Shown here: positions 1 to 12,284 of the stretch, in pieces | Layout: each line of letters opens with the position of its first letter | Numbering within the stretch: position 1 is the stretch's first letter | From: Spirogloea muscicola | Lineage: Eukaryota; Streptophyta; Zygnematophyceae; Spirogloeales; Spirogloeaceae | Direction: 5' to 3' | Assembly: GCA_009602725.1 (NCBI GenBank) | Contig: WELB01000037.1 | Coordinates: 759,833-823,832, forward strand | DNA: 64,000 nt | The notes under the pieces: generated by a model | Told to the model about the DNA's origin: nothing | Seen by the model: the letters and a program-made list of their open reading frames with translations, nothing else | The model's database searches: none | Position numbers and translations under genes: made by a program

Positions 1-348
1 GTTTCCACACTCTCCTTCAAAACACTGCCAACCTAGGCTGCACTCGACGTGCAGATGTGTTTCTGGCTGAAATGGGCTTGCCAGCTGCATATCTGTCGCT
101 CTTGCGGTGACGAGTTTCGGCCTGTTTGCAGTGTGCTCGGGCTAGTGCCTTGCACCAGAAGCTGGGCGAGCTCTAGTTGGTGGCAGAAGGGCTTCGTTTC
201 TGACATCTAGTATTCATGCATCGATTAATGACCTTTATGTTTTGACCCGTGGTCACTGAGCGGGTCAATCTGCTGTAGGTTATGTAGATCTTCAGACGTG
301 CTTGCCTTTGTACTTGGCCATTTGGCCTACGTTTGTTTCAAATACACG
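1..348 (+). mobile_element. Non-LTR retrotransposon 3' fragment, family A (cut by window edge)
   Basis: The sequence matches, almost base for base, copies at 41786-42198, 26801-27192, 43322-43593, 48829-49037 and the reverse copies at 16457-16865, 54718-54952 and 63781-64000. In the + frame it encodes the end of an ORF (HTLLQN..., then ADVFxAEMGLPAAYLSLLR, closing DLYVLT...-stop). A 3' UTR follows with a small hairpin (TGGCC-ATTT-GGCC) and ends near TTTCAAATACACG. The 5' side lies outside the window. Confidence 0.8.
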
Positions 349-360
349 GAATTCCCCATT

Positions 361-660
361 CGGCAGAGTTGGCCTAGTATGCTGCTTTTGAGCCATCCGG
401 CCCCTCTCTTTGTATGAGCGAGCAATTTCTTCTAGACCTTGCACATTCCTTTGGGCTGGCCTCTCACAGAGAAAGTGCTCGCCCATAGAGAAGAGGGGCT
501 GGCAGAGCCAGCCCAAAAAGAATGGACACTGTCCAAAGCCAAAGAAAGAAGAAGCGCGGCCAGATTGACTGGTGGCTGGGAAAGGCCAGCCCAAAGGAAT
601 GGACAAGGTCTGAGGGAGCCTGAGTGCGAACGACTAGGACTAGGACATCAGAGGTGCTGA
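361..660. repeat. Retrotransposon tail modules with GGGCTGGC/GCCAGCCC hairpins
   Basis: Two different 3'-tail modules lie here. About 440-520 carries TTTGGGCTGGCCTCTCACAG followed by GGGGCTGGCAGAGCCAGCCC. About 560-610 carries the reverse of the CAGCCACCAGTCAATCTGG module. The same modules recur at 12580, 42530, 42955, 54480 and 57540. No coding region is left. The stretch from 610 to 934 is the upstream region of TAF9. Confidence 0.6.
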
Positions 661-934
661 AAAAGGACTACAATAACAACCACGACAAAGCACAAGACGA
701 TGCAGAGGGAAGCTCAGTACAGCTCTCACAGCCATTGCCAGAGCCACTTCTTCTTCTCACAGCCATCGCCGTCCATTGGAGGAGCTGCTTCAGTCGAAAG
801 AGCCACTTTCTTCTCGTTGGGAAGAGCTTACTACTCCCGATGTGAGGGCCTGGAGTGGCCAAGTGCAGAGGCAACCACATCAACAGGTCCTAGGGCGTCG
901 GGGCCAGGTCGCCAGTTCCTCACCCGCGGCCGCC

Positions 935-2390
935 ATGGCCGACCCCCCGCGCGCCGCCGCGGCGGCGGTGGCCGCGGCGGCGGCGGACATGCCGAGGGAC
1001 GCGAAGGTGGTGGTGCGCATCCTGAACTCCATGGGCGTGCACGACTTCGAGCCCCGCGTGGTGAACCAGGTGGGGCCTCGCCCCTCCCCTCTCCCTGGCC
1101 GGCGGGGCAGCCGCGGCGCCCCGGTGGCAGCGGCGGCCCTGCGGCGAGCTTGGCTTTCGGCCGCTACACAACTCTGTGTGACATGAGCTTGATGCCGGAA
1201 GTACTTGCTTCCAACACTGCGTCCTGAGAGCAGGGGCTGCAGGGATGTGAGAACTGCCACTATGTATATTGCGAGTGGCCAGCAGAGCACATGAAGAGGT
1301 TCGAATAGATGGCAACAACCGCGACTGGTACTCACTCGGGGACTGGCTGTCTTGCAGTTCTTGGAGCTGATGCATCGCTACATCGGGGACGTCGTGAGCG
1401 AAGCCCGCGTGTATAGCGAGCACGCGTCCAAGAACGGCGTCATTGACGTCGACGACGTCCGCCTCGCCATCCAGTCGTGCGTCAACTTCTCCTTCACCCA
1501 GCCCCCTCCTCGAGAGGTATGACTTACTTACAGTCCATATGTTACTACTTCACATTCATCGACTTGACGTCAGAAGACTGCTGCGCATGTGATATTGAAG
1601 GCCTCTGTAAACATTGAGAGCTCAAAGTTTACAGAGGCCTGATACATGGCCAACGCCCGAGGTTTAGCTGCTCACTCATTTCATGCTCTCGACAAGTCTG
1701 GATGGTCCAACTGAACAAGTTGATCAGACATCAAACTGGATAGTGTGGTTCATAAGCATTGAAACTGGTCCACTATTCTTGTTTGGCACACTTTCTCGAC
1801 CATCTGCTCAGATATTGATGGAGCTGGCGAGGGAGAGGAATAGCTTACCACTGCCTCCTCTTGTATCTGGGCCTGGCATACCACTTCCGCCTGAAGCAGA
1901 AGCGCTGGTTTCGTCCAATTATCAGATACATATTCCATCAAGGTGAGCGAAGAGGGCCGACATGGATGCATGTCTTTAGTTGAGAAGCTGTTGTGGTCCA
2001 CACTCTCTTCTGTGTATCTTACACAAGACAGTATTGTGTTTTGATGGTGATTGTGGGCGTAGCCCTTACTTGTCAAAGTCAACTGCAAGTAGGTCTAGAG
2101 TGGTGCCAGAAGATTCAATGAAGCCAGCAACTGTTGATGGAACTCTAAGCAAGCATGTAGTTTGGCACTCGCCGTTGTATCAGTGAGCATCGTACATTTC
2201 TGACTGCAGATCTGCAAGGGCAAGGCAAGATGAGGAATTTGATGATGACGATGTGGAAGCTGGAACACCGAGAGCCCAGCAAAAGCGCAAAGATACAGCC
2301 TCTGCCACCCTTGAGGAGCCCCAAGTGGCTGGAGGAGATGCCTCCAGAAAGGTGTCCTTTTCTATTGCAGCGAAGAAACCGAAGCCCTGA
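935..2390 (+). CDS. TAF9: TFIID/SAGA subunit TAF9
   Basis: Four exons: 935-1069, 1358-1516, 1812-1942 and 2210-2390, about 201 codons, all GT-AG with matching phases. The N-terminus is Ala-rich, then begins the histone fold: [16 protein letters not shown], followed in exon 2 by [20 protein letters not shown] and the short basic-acidic helix region [11 protein letters not shown]. Exon 3 holds the TAF9 signature [13 protein letters not shown] and the motif NYQIHIPS. Exon 4 is an acidic tail (EEFDDDDVE) ending KKPKP-stop. TAF9 pairs with TAF6 through the histone fold in TFIID and SAGA to support RNA polymerase II initiation. The ATG at 935 is the first in-frame start, in a GCCGCCATGG context. 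Intron 2 contains a perfect 14-bp inverted repeat (1599-1640). Confidence 0.95.
1599..1640. repeat. Perfect 14-bp inverted repeat in TAF9 intron 2
   Basis: AGGCCTCTGTAAAC at 1599-1612 is the exact reverse complement of 1627-1640, with a 14-nt loop. It lies wholly within the intron between TAF9 exons 2 and 3. Role unknown. Confidence 0.85.
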
Positions 2391-3370
2391 CAAAGTCGAC
2401 AACCACAAGAAACTGGTAATAGCATTAGAATGTTACATGACCATCCATGAGAAATAGCATGTTCGTTGCTGGCATACTCGCTACTTGTTCTCTGTAAGCT
2501 GGCGCCCAACATGCACTTCTGCCAATGATGGCAGGATACCAGCTCCTTAAGGTCCTGCTCTGTGGCACCATCTGTGGTCCAAAGCAAATGTAGGAAACTG
2601 AGGAGCAGCAGACAAGTGGCTACTGTAACTTGTCAGAGCAGATTGGTGAGTAAGATATTAACATGGTAGAACAAGACACGGAGACCTTGAAGCAAAGAAG
2701 AGAAGCACATCGGACATGCCTCTCAATCCTTGGCATCAGCCGCTTTGCAGGCAAAACCATGACCACTGTAAGATCCGGATGCAGTTTTTTGGTGTACCTG
2801 GTCTGGATTGCAGTATCGGCTTGCAGACATTGTCTGAAACAATAATGACTTACTTATCAATGACGGGATTGGCAGTTTGTCAATGCGACTAAGTATGTAT
2901 ATCAAATGCAAATGCACTGACATCAGTCAAGCTTGTTGTTCGTATCTACAGGACCAATACCGTGGGGTCTGGCTTCTTCTTGGTCAATGTGGCTGCAGTG
3001 ATCTCGCTCACTTAGGTGAAGCTCCGCTCAAAGCACTGCAGGCCATGCTGGTGGCAAGCGGGGCAAGGGATGCCATGGCACTCAGAGGACGTCAGGCTGA
3101 CAACTGCGGCTCACTTCCTCTGCACTAGCCGCAGTGGAGACAAGTTGTGCCCTTGTCTATCGCTTCTTCGTTTCACAATTGTCAATTTGTCGCAGCAGTC
3201 TCCTCTGCTCATCTCCCACTCGACATGCGTCATGGTGAATTGCTGCGGGTAGGTGGGAGGGGCTAAGTAATGAGTAGTGATTTAGCTTGAGTGAGCTCCG
3301 CGCCAATTGTATTGCACTTTGAAGGGCATAAAACCTGCCCTGCCCTTGAGCACAGTCACCGACGCCGACT
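2391..3370. other. Downstream of TAF9, no gene recognised
   Basis: Short open frames occur on both strands but none resembles a known family or shows exon-like phase agreement. Part is presumably TAF9 3' UTR. From about 3370 onward, degraded retrotransposon tail modules begin (for example GGCTGTGATTAACCAGCCC). Confidence 0.4.
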
Positions 3371-3688
3371 CAGTTGAGCTCGTGACAGAGAGAACAACTC
3401 TTCCAGTAGAGGGCGATGGCTGTGATTAACCAGCCCAGATTCATTTTGCAAAATGAATGGGCAAGATTCGAAGATGAAAGAAAGACGATCCAGGAGAGGG
3501 CGGTGGCTATGAGAGGCCAGCCTAGAAAAAATTGAATGAAGTTCGAAGGGGTCAGGGAGGGCGCCAAAGCATACTGAGAATCAGACAGACTCTTTCAGTA
3601 GAGGCTGAGGGTTGTGATTGGTCAGCCCAGGAAGTAGAAATAACAATGCTCCAGGGGCTAGAGAAGAAGTGGCTCTCCTAACGTGCTA

Positions 3689-3908
3689 GCGTGCTCAGGC
3701 TAGTGCCTTGCACCAGAAAGCTGGGCGAGCTCTAGTAGGTGGCAGAAGGGCTCCGTTCCTGGCATCTAGTATTCATGCATCGAGTAGTGACCTTTATGTT
3801 TTGACCCGTGGTTATTGAGCGGGTCAATCTGCTGTAGGTTATGTAGATTTTTAGATGAGCTTGCCTTTGTACCTGGCCATTTGGCCTACATTTCTTTCTA
3901 ATACACGA
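3689..3908 (+). mobile_element. Retrotransposon 3' fragment, family A
   Basis: 5'-truncated copy starting GCGTGCTCAGGCTAGTGCC and ending TAATACACG. It shares the variants CTCTAGTAGGTGGC, CGAGTAGTGACC and GGTTATTGAGCGGG with the copies at 48829-49037, 16457-16700 (reverse) and 63781-64000 (reverse), so these form a recent subfamily. Degraded hairpin modules flank it (3380-3660 and 3910-4260). Confidence 0.8.
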
Positions 3909-4574
3909 TCTCTCCTAACGAGGGCAAGGGCTGTGAAAAGCCAGCCCGAAAAGAGTCGACAAAGAGTCGAAGAGGCCAAATGACGGAGGGGCTAGAGAAG
4001 CGCTTGAGCACACAGCGACTCAAGTGGCCACTGGGTGCTCGACTGAGAGTGTTCTTGGCCCCCTTCTCGTACACTGTTCATTCTTTTTTGGGCTGGCTTT
4101 TCCAGCCCCTATCCTCAATGGGCGAGCACTTTCTTCTTGAGGAGAAGAAGAAAGACGCTTCCAGGAGAGGGCGGTGGCTGGGAGAGGCCAGCCCAGAAAA
4201 GAACAAACAAAATTCGAAGGGGCCAGGGAAATGGGCGAGCACTTTCTTGAAAGCGCTAAAGCAAGGGCGGAGGGCCAGGCTTGATACTGGTAGCAAGCTC
4301 GACGCCACTCCTGATCATCTCAAAACAGCCACTCATGATCATCTTGAAACATCAGCAGCCGCAGCACTCTCCTTCATCTTGTGGCGTCTGTGGCGGCAGT
4401 CACGGCGACCGCGGAGCTAGCCGCCAGTGGCGGCGCCCGACCTCCGCAGTCGGCAGGAGCTCAGGTCGAGGGCCCTTCGAAACAAAGTAATAGATTAACA
4501 GCATCCGCAACATTCTTTTGTGATAAACGCGCCAGAAGGCTCAGTCGGCACTGCAGCCGGCGTTGGCCGTCCCC

Positions 4575-7065
4575 ATGGCAGCCGCCGCCGCCGCTGCCGC
4601 CGCGGCCTCTGCCGCCGCCGTCGCCGCCGTCGCCNGCTGCCGGCGGGCCGCCGGCCGTAGCGGCCTTCCGGCAGCCGCTGTGCTCTACCGCCGGCCCGGC
4701 GTCCCCGCACGGCCTCCACCGGAGCCCTCCCGCCGCTGCCTTGCGGAGCTGGTATTCTGCCGCAGCGCGCGGCATCGCGCCTTCGGGTCAGTGCCATAGA
4801 TCCCGCCGTGCTTTGCGGGCCTGCGGCGGCTCGATTTGCTGCTCTTTTGTAGCTGCGTTGCGGCTCTGGTGGCTCGCAGGTGCGCCTGTGCCTGCGTCCA
4901 ACTCTGCGGCTGCGGCTCGCTCTGACCGCTCTGCAGGCTGATGTGCTGCACGTTGCGCCACCAGGTCGCTGGAGGCTGCGCCACTGGCAGAGCGAGGCGG
5001 GTGCGTAAGTCGTGATCCGTGAAGATGGCCTTTGTGCTCGACTCCAGTCTTACCGCTTGCTAAAGGCGGCGGCGTGTGGTGGCATTGATTGTCTATTGCT
5101 TTCGCGCGTATTCGTATGGGGGTTGAGGAGTTGTCCTCATGCTTCAGCAGCCTTCTGTCATCCATGGTAGTGCGGCCCTTGGTGCCTGCTCAGCCTCAGG
5201 GCTGCATAGGGAGGTGCACGAGGATGGCTAAGTTGCTAATTCAAGATGCAGGATCTGCTCGACGTAGAGCGTACCTTGTGATGTTAGGGAGGAGTCCGCA
5301 TGTCAGGAAGGCCAGGCCTGCCTGAGGAGCTGACTGGCAGCCCTTGCTGCTTGAGTTGCGCTGCAGGTGTCAAGGAGGGCATGGTGGAAACGAACGAGGA
5401 GGAGGATGATATTGCAGCGGTACTCGAAGAAGGCACGATCAAGACCTTTGCCCAATATCCATCAAACTTGGTGCAAGTCGTGTCGTATAAGACACTCTGT
5501 TTGGCTGTTGTCAAGCCGTTGCGCTGCTGAGACCTTCCAGTGGCTTGGGGTGAGTGCAGTCAGGAGAGAGGCAGTCGAGAGCAAAGCGCCGGGGCCCAGC
5601 AGCCGCAAGAGCTTCAAGAACCGAGAGATCCTGGTCCAGCACCTGCTGCTGCCAGAAGAGCAGGCGCAGCAGCTCCTCCAGCTCGAGACCCGCATCCACC
5701 AAGGTAGCTTTGCAGCTGCAAATGATTCATTCAGGGAGTGCTTATGCAGGGTGTGTGTTGTAGGATGACTGCTACCAGTATTAGCCGACTATCGAAGTTC
5801 GCAGAAGAGGGCCTCTTGCTTACATTTTCACAGTCTATTTGTTGGACACCATGGTGTTGGAATGCTGCATTCCTGTGCAACTCTTAGGATATCTAACCTG
5901 AGCGCACGCATGCAGAGGGCATTGACCTTAGCGACCTTGCATCCGGTTCTCGATCTGCCCCTCCAAGGATGAGGGAGGACTCCTCGGCTGGATCAGCAAG
6001 GGCAAGACGGTGCCCGAGTTCGAGGCGGCTGCTTTCGGCGCACCACTCAACAAAGTGACCAGGGTCAAGACCAAGTTTGGCTGGCACCTGCTGCAAGTGC
6101 TGTCCGAGCGGTAGGCCACTCGGTGCAACATTCACATGCTCAGGAAGTCTCCTGCTCTTCATAAGCTGGCGAATGCCTTTGCTGTCTTCTCTGGCTCTCG
6201 CAGTTGACATTTACAATGCTCCTGCTTCAGGGAGGGAAGTATGCTATGCCAAATCAGTGTGGAGGATTTTGCTCACCGCCTTGAAGAGCCGAATAGCATG
6301 GACGACGTTCAGCTCATTGATGTCAGAGAACCGTCAGGGATGTATGCAAGTCTCTATAAGCTCATTGGTCCATACTAGCACCTCTTTCAAGCAGACTGTG
6401 TGCTCTAAGTGCTGCATTTGCGTGTGCTTGTTGACAGAGCTGGCAGGCTCCGGCAGAGGCTTGAGATATATATAGAGGCATTTAGCACTGAATGATTGTC
6501 CTGATCTCTTTGACAGAGAGACGGCCTCCATCAAGGGCTTCAAGCCTTTCCCGCTTAGTTCCTTCGGGCAGTGGGGTCCCACTATCACCAGTGATCTTGA
6601 TCCTGAAAAGGAAACATACGTGCTTGTAAGCATGGAAGCAATACCTACCATGCCCGTCACTTGTCCAGACAGGACAAAGTGCTTTCACTTTCGAAATTGC
6701 TTAGTTGTAGATGTTGTCAGCTGCAATTTGCCATCTGTTCACACGTTCATCCCTGGACACATTTTGTGCCTCGTCAACGGGGCTGCTCTTACTCCACAGC
6801 GACTACTGCTTGTTGTCATTGTAGTGCCACCACGGCATGAGGTCGCAGCAAGCAGCGCTTTGATTGCAGTCTCAGGTAATGGCATCTTTGCAAGAGGTTT
6901 TTGCCTTGACATATTTCAGGTATATTGACATATGCATCATGACCTTGTTAAGAACTATGACTGTTTTGTTCATACACGTGGCAGGGCTTCAAGCAACTCT
7001 ACAATGTGGCGGGAGGAATTGACGCGTACTCACGAAAAGTTGACTCCTCTGTGCCGTTGTACTAA
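4575..7065 (+). CDS. Chloroplast-type parvulin PPIase fused to rhodanese domain (frame disrupted)
   Basis: Exons 4575-4786, 5564-5703, 5916-6110, 6231-6341, 6517-6625, 6825-6875 and 6985-7065 join in phase. The first is an Ala/Arg-rich, transit-peptide-like N-terminus (one N at 4635). The parvulin domain runs from REILVQHLLLPEEQAQQLL through GGLLGWISKGKTVPEFE to TKFGWHLLQVLSER. The rh_C domain follows: VQLIDVREPSG, then CHHGMRSQQA with the predicted active Cys, ending NVAGGIDAYSRKVD and PLY-stop. The order matches plant plastid rhodanese/PpiC proteins. Two lesions are visible. A one-base deletion at about 5943-5945 (LAS|RFSICPSK) breaks the frame, and a TGA at 6861-6863 stands where the family has Trp. 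Either this is a recent pseudogene or these are sequence errors. The gene is convergent with the lipase. Confidence 0.87.
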
Positions 7066-7725
7066 TAAGAGAAGGCAATTGCATGCCTGGTAACGGCTAG
7101 TACACCACAACACTGGATGATACCTCCTTGGATGACTGCAAAGTCTAAGCATCACCCCTCTTTCAACCAACTTGTATTCTTTCTTGAGATAGCGACACTT
7201 CAAGCTGGCTCTGATGACCAAGTAGTCTTGATTACAAATTTAGCTGGTGGCAAGCTGGTAGGCTACTTTGGGGTGGAACCGCTTTGGTTCCCTAGCTTCC
7301 TATGAAGCCCCCATTTTACATCATGTATGAGCCAGGCTTTTGTTTGTATGCTTAACTTGCATGGCACAGAAGCTTGCTTGACTGATGTCAACCCACAACA
7401 GCTTGTCGTTCCATGCCATGACAAATTGTGGGACTGTCAGCAAGCTCTTCCAGACAGCCTGTGCCTGCGCAGCATTGCAGACTTGACCAGGTGCCTTGTA
7501 TTGTCGACATCGAGTGCTTCCCTTGCATTGGCTCTTGATGACACTCTATTTGTACAATATACAACAGGAGTCCAGATTGATGGACGTAGAGATGGCAAGG
7601 GACGGCCTTCAGTGGGAACGCAAATGCAACTTGCCATCTGCAGCATGCTCGTCATTGTTGTCGTCGAGAACCTCAAGGTCGTCCTTCACCATGTTGTCGA
7701 TGAAGAGGTGCTCAGAGTGGTGGGC
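7066..7725. other. Convergent 3' intergenic region
   Basis: The parvulin-rhodanese gene (+) ends at 7065 and the lipase (-) ends at 7726. The open frames between are not exon-like. It probably holds the two 3' UTRs. Confidence 0.5.
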
Positions 7726-10700
7726 CTAAGAGATGGCAAAGAGGGCTTTTGGAGAAGCCAGAAACGACCTGCCATCCGCGGCATGCCCTTCGTCGCTGTC
7801 TCCAAGTCCCTCAAGGTCCTTCTCCATGTGGTCAATGAGGTTGTCGAGCGATTTCAGATGATTGGGCATGTAGTGATCGTGCAGCATTAGGCGGCTCAGT
7901 CGAATGTGGCCGTACAGATGACGGTCTGTGGTGAAGAGCCCCACTCGCCGGTCACCGAGCTGGAGCTCTTCCTCACTGCTCTCCGAGGTCGTCGACCCAG
8001 CGGGCCCACGAAGATGGACACTCTGCAAAACCAGAAGCCCCGAAAAATGAGTCCAGCAGGAAAAATAGCAGGCGAGTCTTCTCTGACATGCATGCGGAGT
8101 GGAATCCGTTTATATCAAAAGGGCCATTCTGTGTGCATGCAAGCATCCAGCAAGTTGTCACAGGGACTAGTACAACTTGGAGCATAACATGCTATCATCT
8201 TAGTGTGCATGCACTCAGCATGATCTGAGCTTCAGTGATGTTTGGATCAACAAGGGTCAGCTACTGACGGGCTCACTGCCTCAACAATTCATCAACCCAA
8301 TGCTGTTTGTGGAGCTTGTTCGACAAAACAGGCTGACCCAAAACCTCTGGACAATCTATTGACATGGGGAGTGGCATGAGGGCTTCCAAGCTAGGTAATG
8401 AGGCGTCGCGGACCTGCCGGGAGCTGATGACCATGTGCAGTACTAGGCCCGGGGGGAAGAACCGGCGCGACTCATCGTCGCCCTCCACGCAGCCCCGCCG
8501 GCCCACCGATACCCCGTCATTGGCAACCGCAGCTTTCAACACCTGACAATTTGGGGCCGAGGTCACGCCATCAGCTTAGTCGAGAGATACTTGCAGGCTG
8601 ATTAAGGTGGTCAAGTCAATTAGTGTTGCCCAGTCTGGGGGCCCTGCATTCACCTGCTCTTCCTCTGCGGTAATCTCCTGCACAGCTTGCGCCTCAGCCG
8701 CTGACGCAGCATGCCGGGCTGGGCTGGGCTGGGACTCCAGCTCCTTATCCAGCTCCCGCCACAGGCTCGGCACCCATCCAGCTGGCCCATCTGGTGTGCT
8801 CAAGTCAATCTCGTCGGCAGTCGGGCTCACTAACACCTTCATGGGCTCGACTGACGGGTCAGCGCACTGCTGCTCTCCAACTCCCTCTTTCCTCCGGCTC
8901 CGCTTCTGCCGTCCATCGCTCCCTGTCACATCCTCGGGTCGGTGGCGCTGAGCCCTCCAGGCCCTCCCGAAAGCAGCATCTGCCTCGCGCATCCCCATGG
9001 GTGTGGCAGGCGTGTCGGCCTTGGCAGTGCTGCTGGTACTTGGCATGCTGGCCCCTGCCGTGCTCCCAGAATCCTTTGCTGCATCCAACCTCCTGCTTCC
9101 AAGCACTGTGACTGTCGCAAGCGGCGCACTGCCATCCGCATCCCGGGTCATGCCCATGCTCGGCACCTCAGGCGGCAGGTCCATGCAGAGCTCCTCCTCC
9201 ATGGATGCCGAGGAGAGCGGCAAGGACGCTACGTCAACAGCAGGCGAGGGCACCACCGCCGCCCTCTGGCGGCGCCTCATGCAGTTCCAAGCGGGCAGGG
9301 CCATCAAACCCCCTCTAGGACCTCCTATGCCACTTGCACCCATCTGCTTGGTTTCACGAATGATCGATCAGTGACTCACAGAAAGGTCACTCACAAGGTC
9401 AGTCACAACCTGTGCTGCATATAAGAATGTAGATTGCTCCAGAGCTAGGCCAGTCATGCCTGACCTGTGCACTTTGACGCCAGTTGCGGGTGGCCAGCGA
9501 GGAGGCTCGGCCGATCTTGGAGGTGACTGCTCCAAGGCTCGACAGGTGGCCGCGCAAGGCCGACGCAGACCCCATCACGACTTGCAGTATGCGCATCTGC
9601 TCCAGCTGCTCCCGCAGGTCATTGATCCAAGCGGCTGCAGCCACCTATTGCAGTGAACATTTTGGGCCATGCACACATGTGAGCCCCAGGAATTGCTTAT
9701 TTTAATTAGCAATCAGGGGCTTGGGAGCAGCTTGTCCTTAATGGTCCCCTGCAGCAAGGCACACGGCCTGGCGGTGCGGTGAAACACGATGGTGGAGAAC
9801 TAGGTATTGATCCCCGTAACTCTCGCATGGTGATGATACGTGGACAACCAGACAGGAGTAATGCACGGGCAGCTTACCTCGGATCGGAGGTCATCCATGG
9901 ACGCTGCTGAGAAGGTCGGGACAAGGTCAGCGCCATTCACCAAGGAGGTGACGATGCCCTCTCCCGAGGCCGCGAGGTCATAAGTCATACAGGCAGCTGC
10001 ATCAGACAAGGAGCAGATAGAATTTATGATACGATGGTAAAGGTATATTTCAAGGAACTCATTCTGTGACAATGACGACTCCAGTGAGTAGATGCCACGC
10101 AGGGTATCTGCATTGTTGAATTTGAGTATCCGAGGCAGAGGTTGATCACCAGATTCAACAAAGCAAAGCACTCCATACAGCTTCACTGCGTACCTGGAGC
10201 GACGCAGTAGCATGACGTGCACAGGAACTCGGGGTCCTCCCTCAGCACATAGGTCAGCAGAGCAGCAGTGCCCCCCCCCAGGGAGTGACCGACAGCCTGT
10301 ACATTGGATACTGTGTAAATTGCAACAATGCCATAACTGCACGTGTAGTAAAAAGGACACCTAAGAAACACCAACATTACCTCCAGCACCAAAGGGAAGC
10401 AAAGGCAGGAGACGTTAGCTACAAGCAAGTATCCCATCACAACATCTTCCTGGCAATCACCCTGGCAGTGCTAAGCTAAACTCGTCTAAGCCCAAGCAAC
10501 TACTGAGGACCTCCATCAGGAGACGACCATCACTAGAGCAACGCAAGGGAGGCATGTGGACAGTCATAAACGAGGCAAGACAAACGCACCCTGATGTGGT
10601 AGGTTGGGTGCATCCTGAGGGCCTCTCGAAGTGCTGGAGCGGCCTGTTTGGCAATCCATCTAGCAGCCGCTGCCATGCCGCAGTGTGCGTACCCGAGTAC

Positions 10701-12010
10701 CAGCTGTTTCACTCCTGACTGGTCGAGGACAGTGTGGTGGAAGGGCACCACTGCCGCGGTGACACACGTCAGGGTGTCCTTGGTCGAGTGCGTGCCGCGC
10801 ACGACGAGGAGGATGCGCTTCATGGTGTGGTCCAGGAGCACGACAAATGCCGGCTTCAGGAGCTGGAGCAGCGGACAGCAGAGCAGACACCAATGTACAG
10901 TGGTGAATAGCCTGAGCATCCGCCTCTGAGCTCTCCCAGCACTAGCAATAACACATACACGGCATGCACACGCTGTGCTCATTAGGTGCTCATATTGGTG
11001 ACTGAAGAGTATGAGGAGCTGCAAGGAAGTGATGGCTGTGGTCAACTTGGGAGCGGCAGCATCCAGAAGGTCAACACTCAAGTCAAGTACGTAGTGGTCA
11101 CATACCTCAGCTTTGTGCCGGTAGAGGATCACCTCGTCGGCCTGGAAGCCGGTTGCCTCAAGGAACTCGGCGAGCTGCTTCTTGGAGAAGTTGTAGCAGA
11201 CATCGATGAGGCGGCGCAGGTCCTGCAGGCACGCCAGCCACTCGGACCCCACCAGCCGCTGGCTGCCGGCACCAGCATACACCCTCGCCACGTCCAGCTG
11301 GCCCTGGCACCCCACAGCATCTCATCGGCTGTCAGCATTGACAGTCCGTGCCGCTGACAATGCTATGGTGATTGTCGCCAGGCTGCTGGGAGAGCCCACA
11401 ACCCACAACCGCCAGCGGCAAGGGCAGTGTGCTGACCTGGCGGCGGAGCAAGTAGTTGATGCCGAAGACGAGGTCGGCGAGGGGCCACTTCCCGAGCGTC
11501 TCGCCGTACGTGAAGCGCAGGGTCTCGGCCAGCGTGGCCAGCGCCTCGGCCAGCGTGGAGGGCGGGCGCTGCGGCCGGTAGAATCGGCTGCGCTGCCGCC
11601 GCCTGCGCCGAGGCCAGGCCCACGACGCCAGCCTTCAATACTACATCGTACGTGGGGCTTCCTGCCGTTAGTACCACCACTTTATGTGGGCTTTCCTGGA
11701 CAATGCTGTCGTTGGGAGGCAGCCTGTCTGTCGCGGTATTGGGGCGTGCGCGTCTCGTGCACCTCTCGCGGCTCTCTCTGGCCTGCTCCCGGCCGCCGCG
11801 GCTGTAGGTCATCCACGCCACGCCGTCCGCCCAGCCTGAGGGCCGCCAGAGGGCGGGCCCGCAACGAGCGCGTCAGCGCGAATCGGCAGCCGCTGCGTAG
11901 CGGCTGCGAGCGGCGGAGCCCACGACGGGCGAGCGCGTGCCGAGCCCCCAGCAAAGGAGGCCTGACGGAGAAGCTAACGGAGAAGCCATTGGGAAGCGAA
12001 GGGCCCGACC
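7726..12010 (-). CDS. Class-3 (diacylglycerol-type) lipase with N-terminal membrane segment
   Basis: Exons on the minus strand: end of exon 1 at 12010 (ATAAGAAALLYYT, a hydrophobic N-terminus), exon 2 about 11592-11437 (LAETLRFTYGETLGKWPLAD), then 11303-11106, 10862-10590, 10296-10194, 9996-9878, 9644-9465, 9343-8591, 8542-8414 and 8022-7726. All junctions from exon 2 to the stop agree in phase. The catalytic region reads KPAFVVLLDH, VVRGTHSTKDTLT, then VGHSLGGGTAALLTYVL with the Ser nucleophile, and NGADLVPTFS with a likely acid Asp. The long low-complexity 9343-8591 exon and the C-terminal motif RRFFPPGLVLHMV match plant mono-/diacylglycerol lipases. Expected to hydrolyse acylglycerols at a membrane. 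The start codon is unresolved: exon 1 and 2 phases do not agree and an N sits at 12093. Confidence 0.92.
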
Positions 12011-12284
12011 TGTGTAGTAGAGCAGCGCCGCGGCGCCGGCGGCGGTGGCGATGGCCGCGGTGGCCACGGGCCCCAGTGCGGCGGCGCCCGCCNCGCGCGC
12101 GGCGCGGCGCAAGGGCCTGTCGGGCGGCGGCGGCGGCACACGGGCGAGGAGAGTCCACCGTCTCCGCGGCCGACGGCGGCTCTTGTTGTCCTGCTGGCCC
12201 GCTCCGATCGGAGACGGGACATCTCCTCGTCTTCCACGCCCTTCGGACCTTGTCCGCTCCTTTGGGCGACCACTTCTTCCCATG

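Noticed and set aside
6861-6863. TGA as a recoded Trp codon (variant genetic code)
   Set aside because: TAF9, PP4-neighbouring and VDE genes end in TGA, so the code is standard; mutation or error is simpler.
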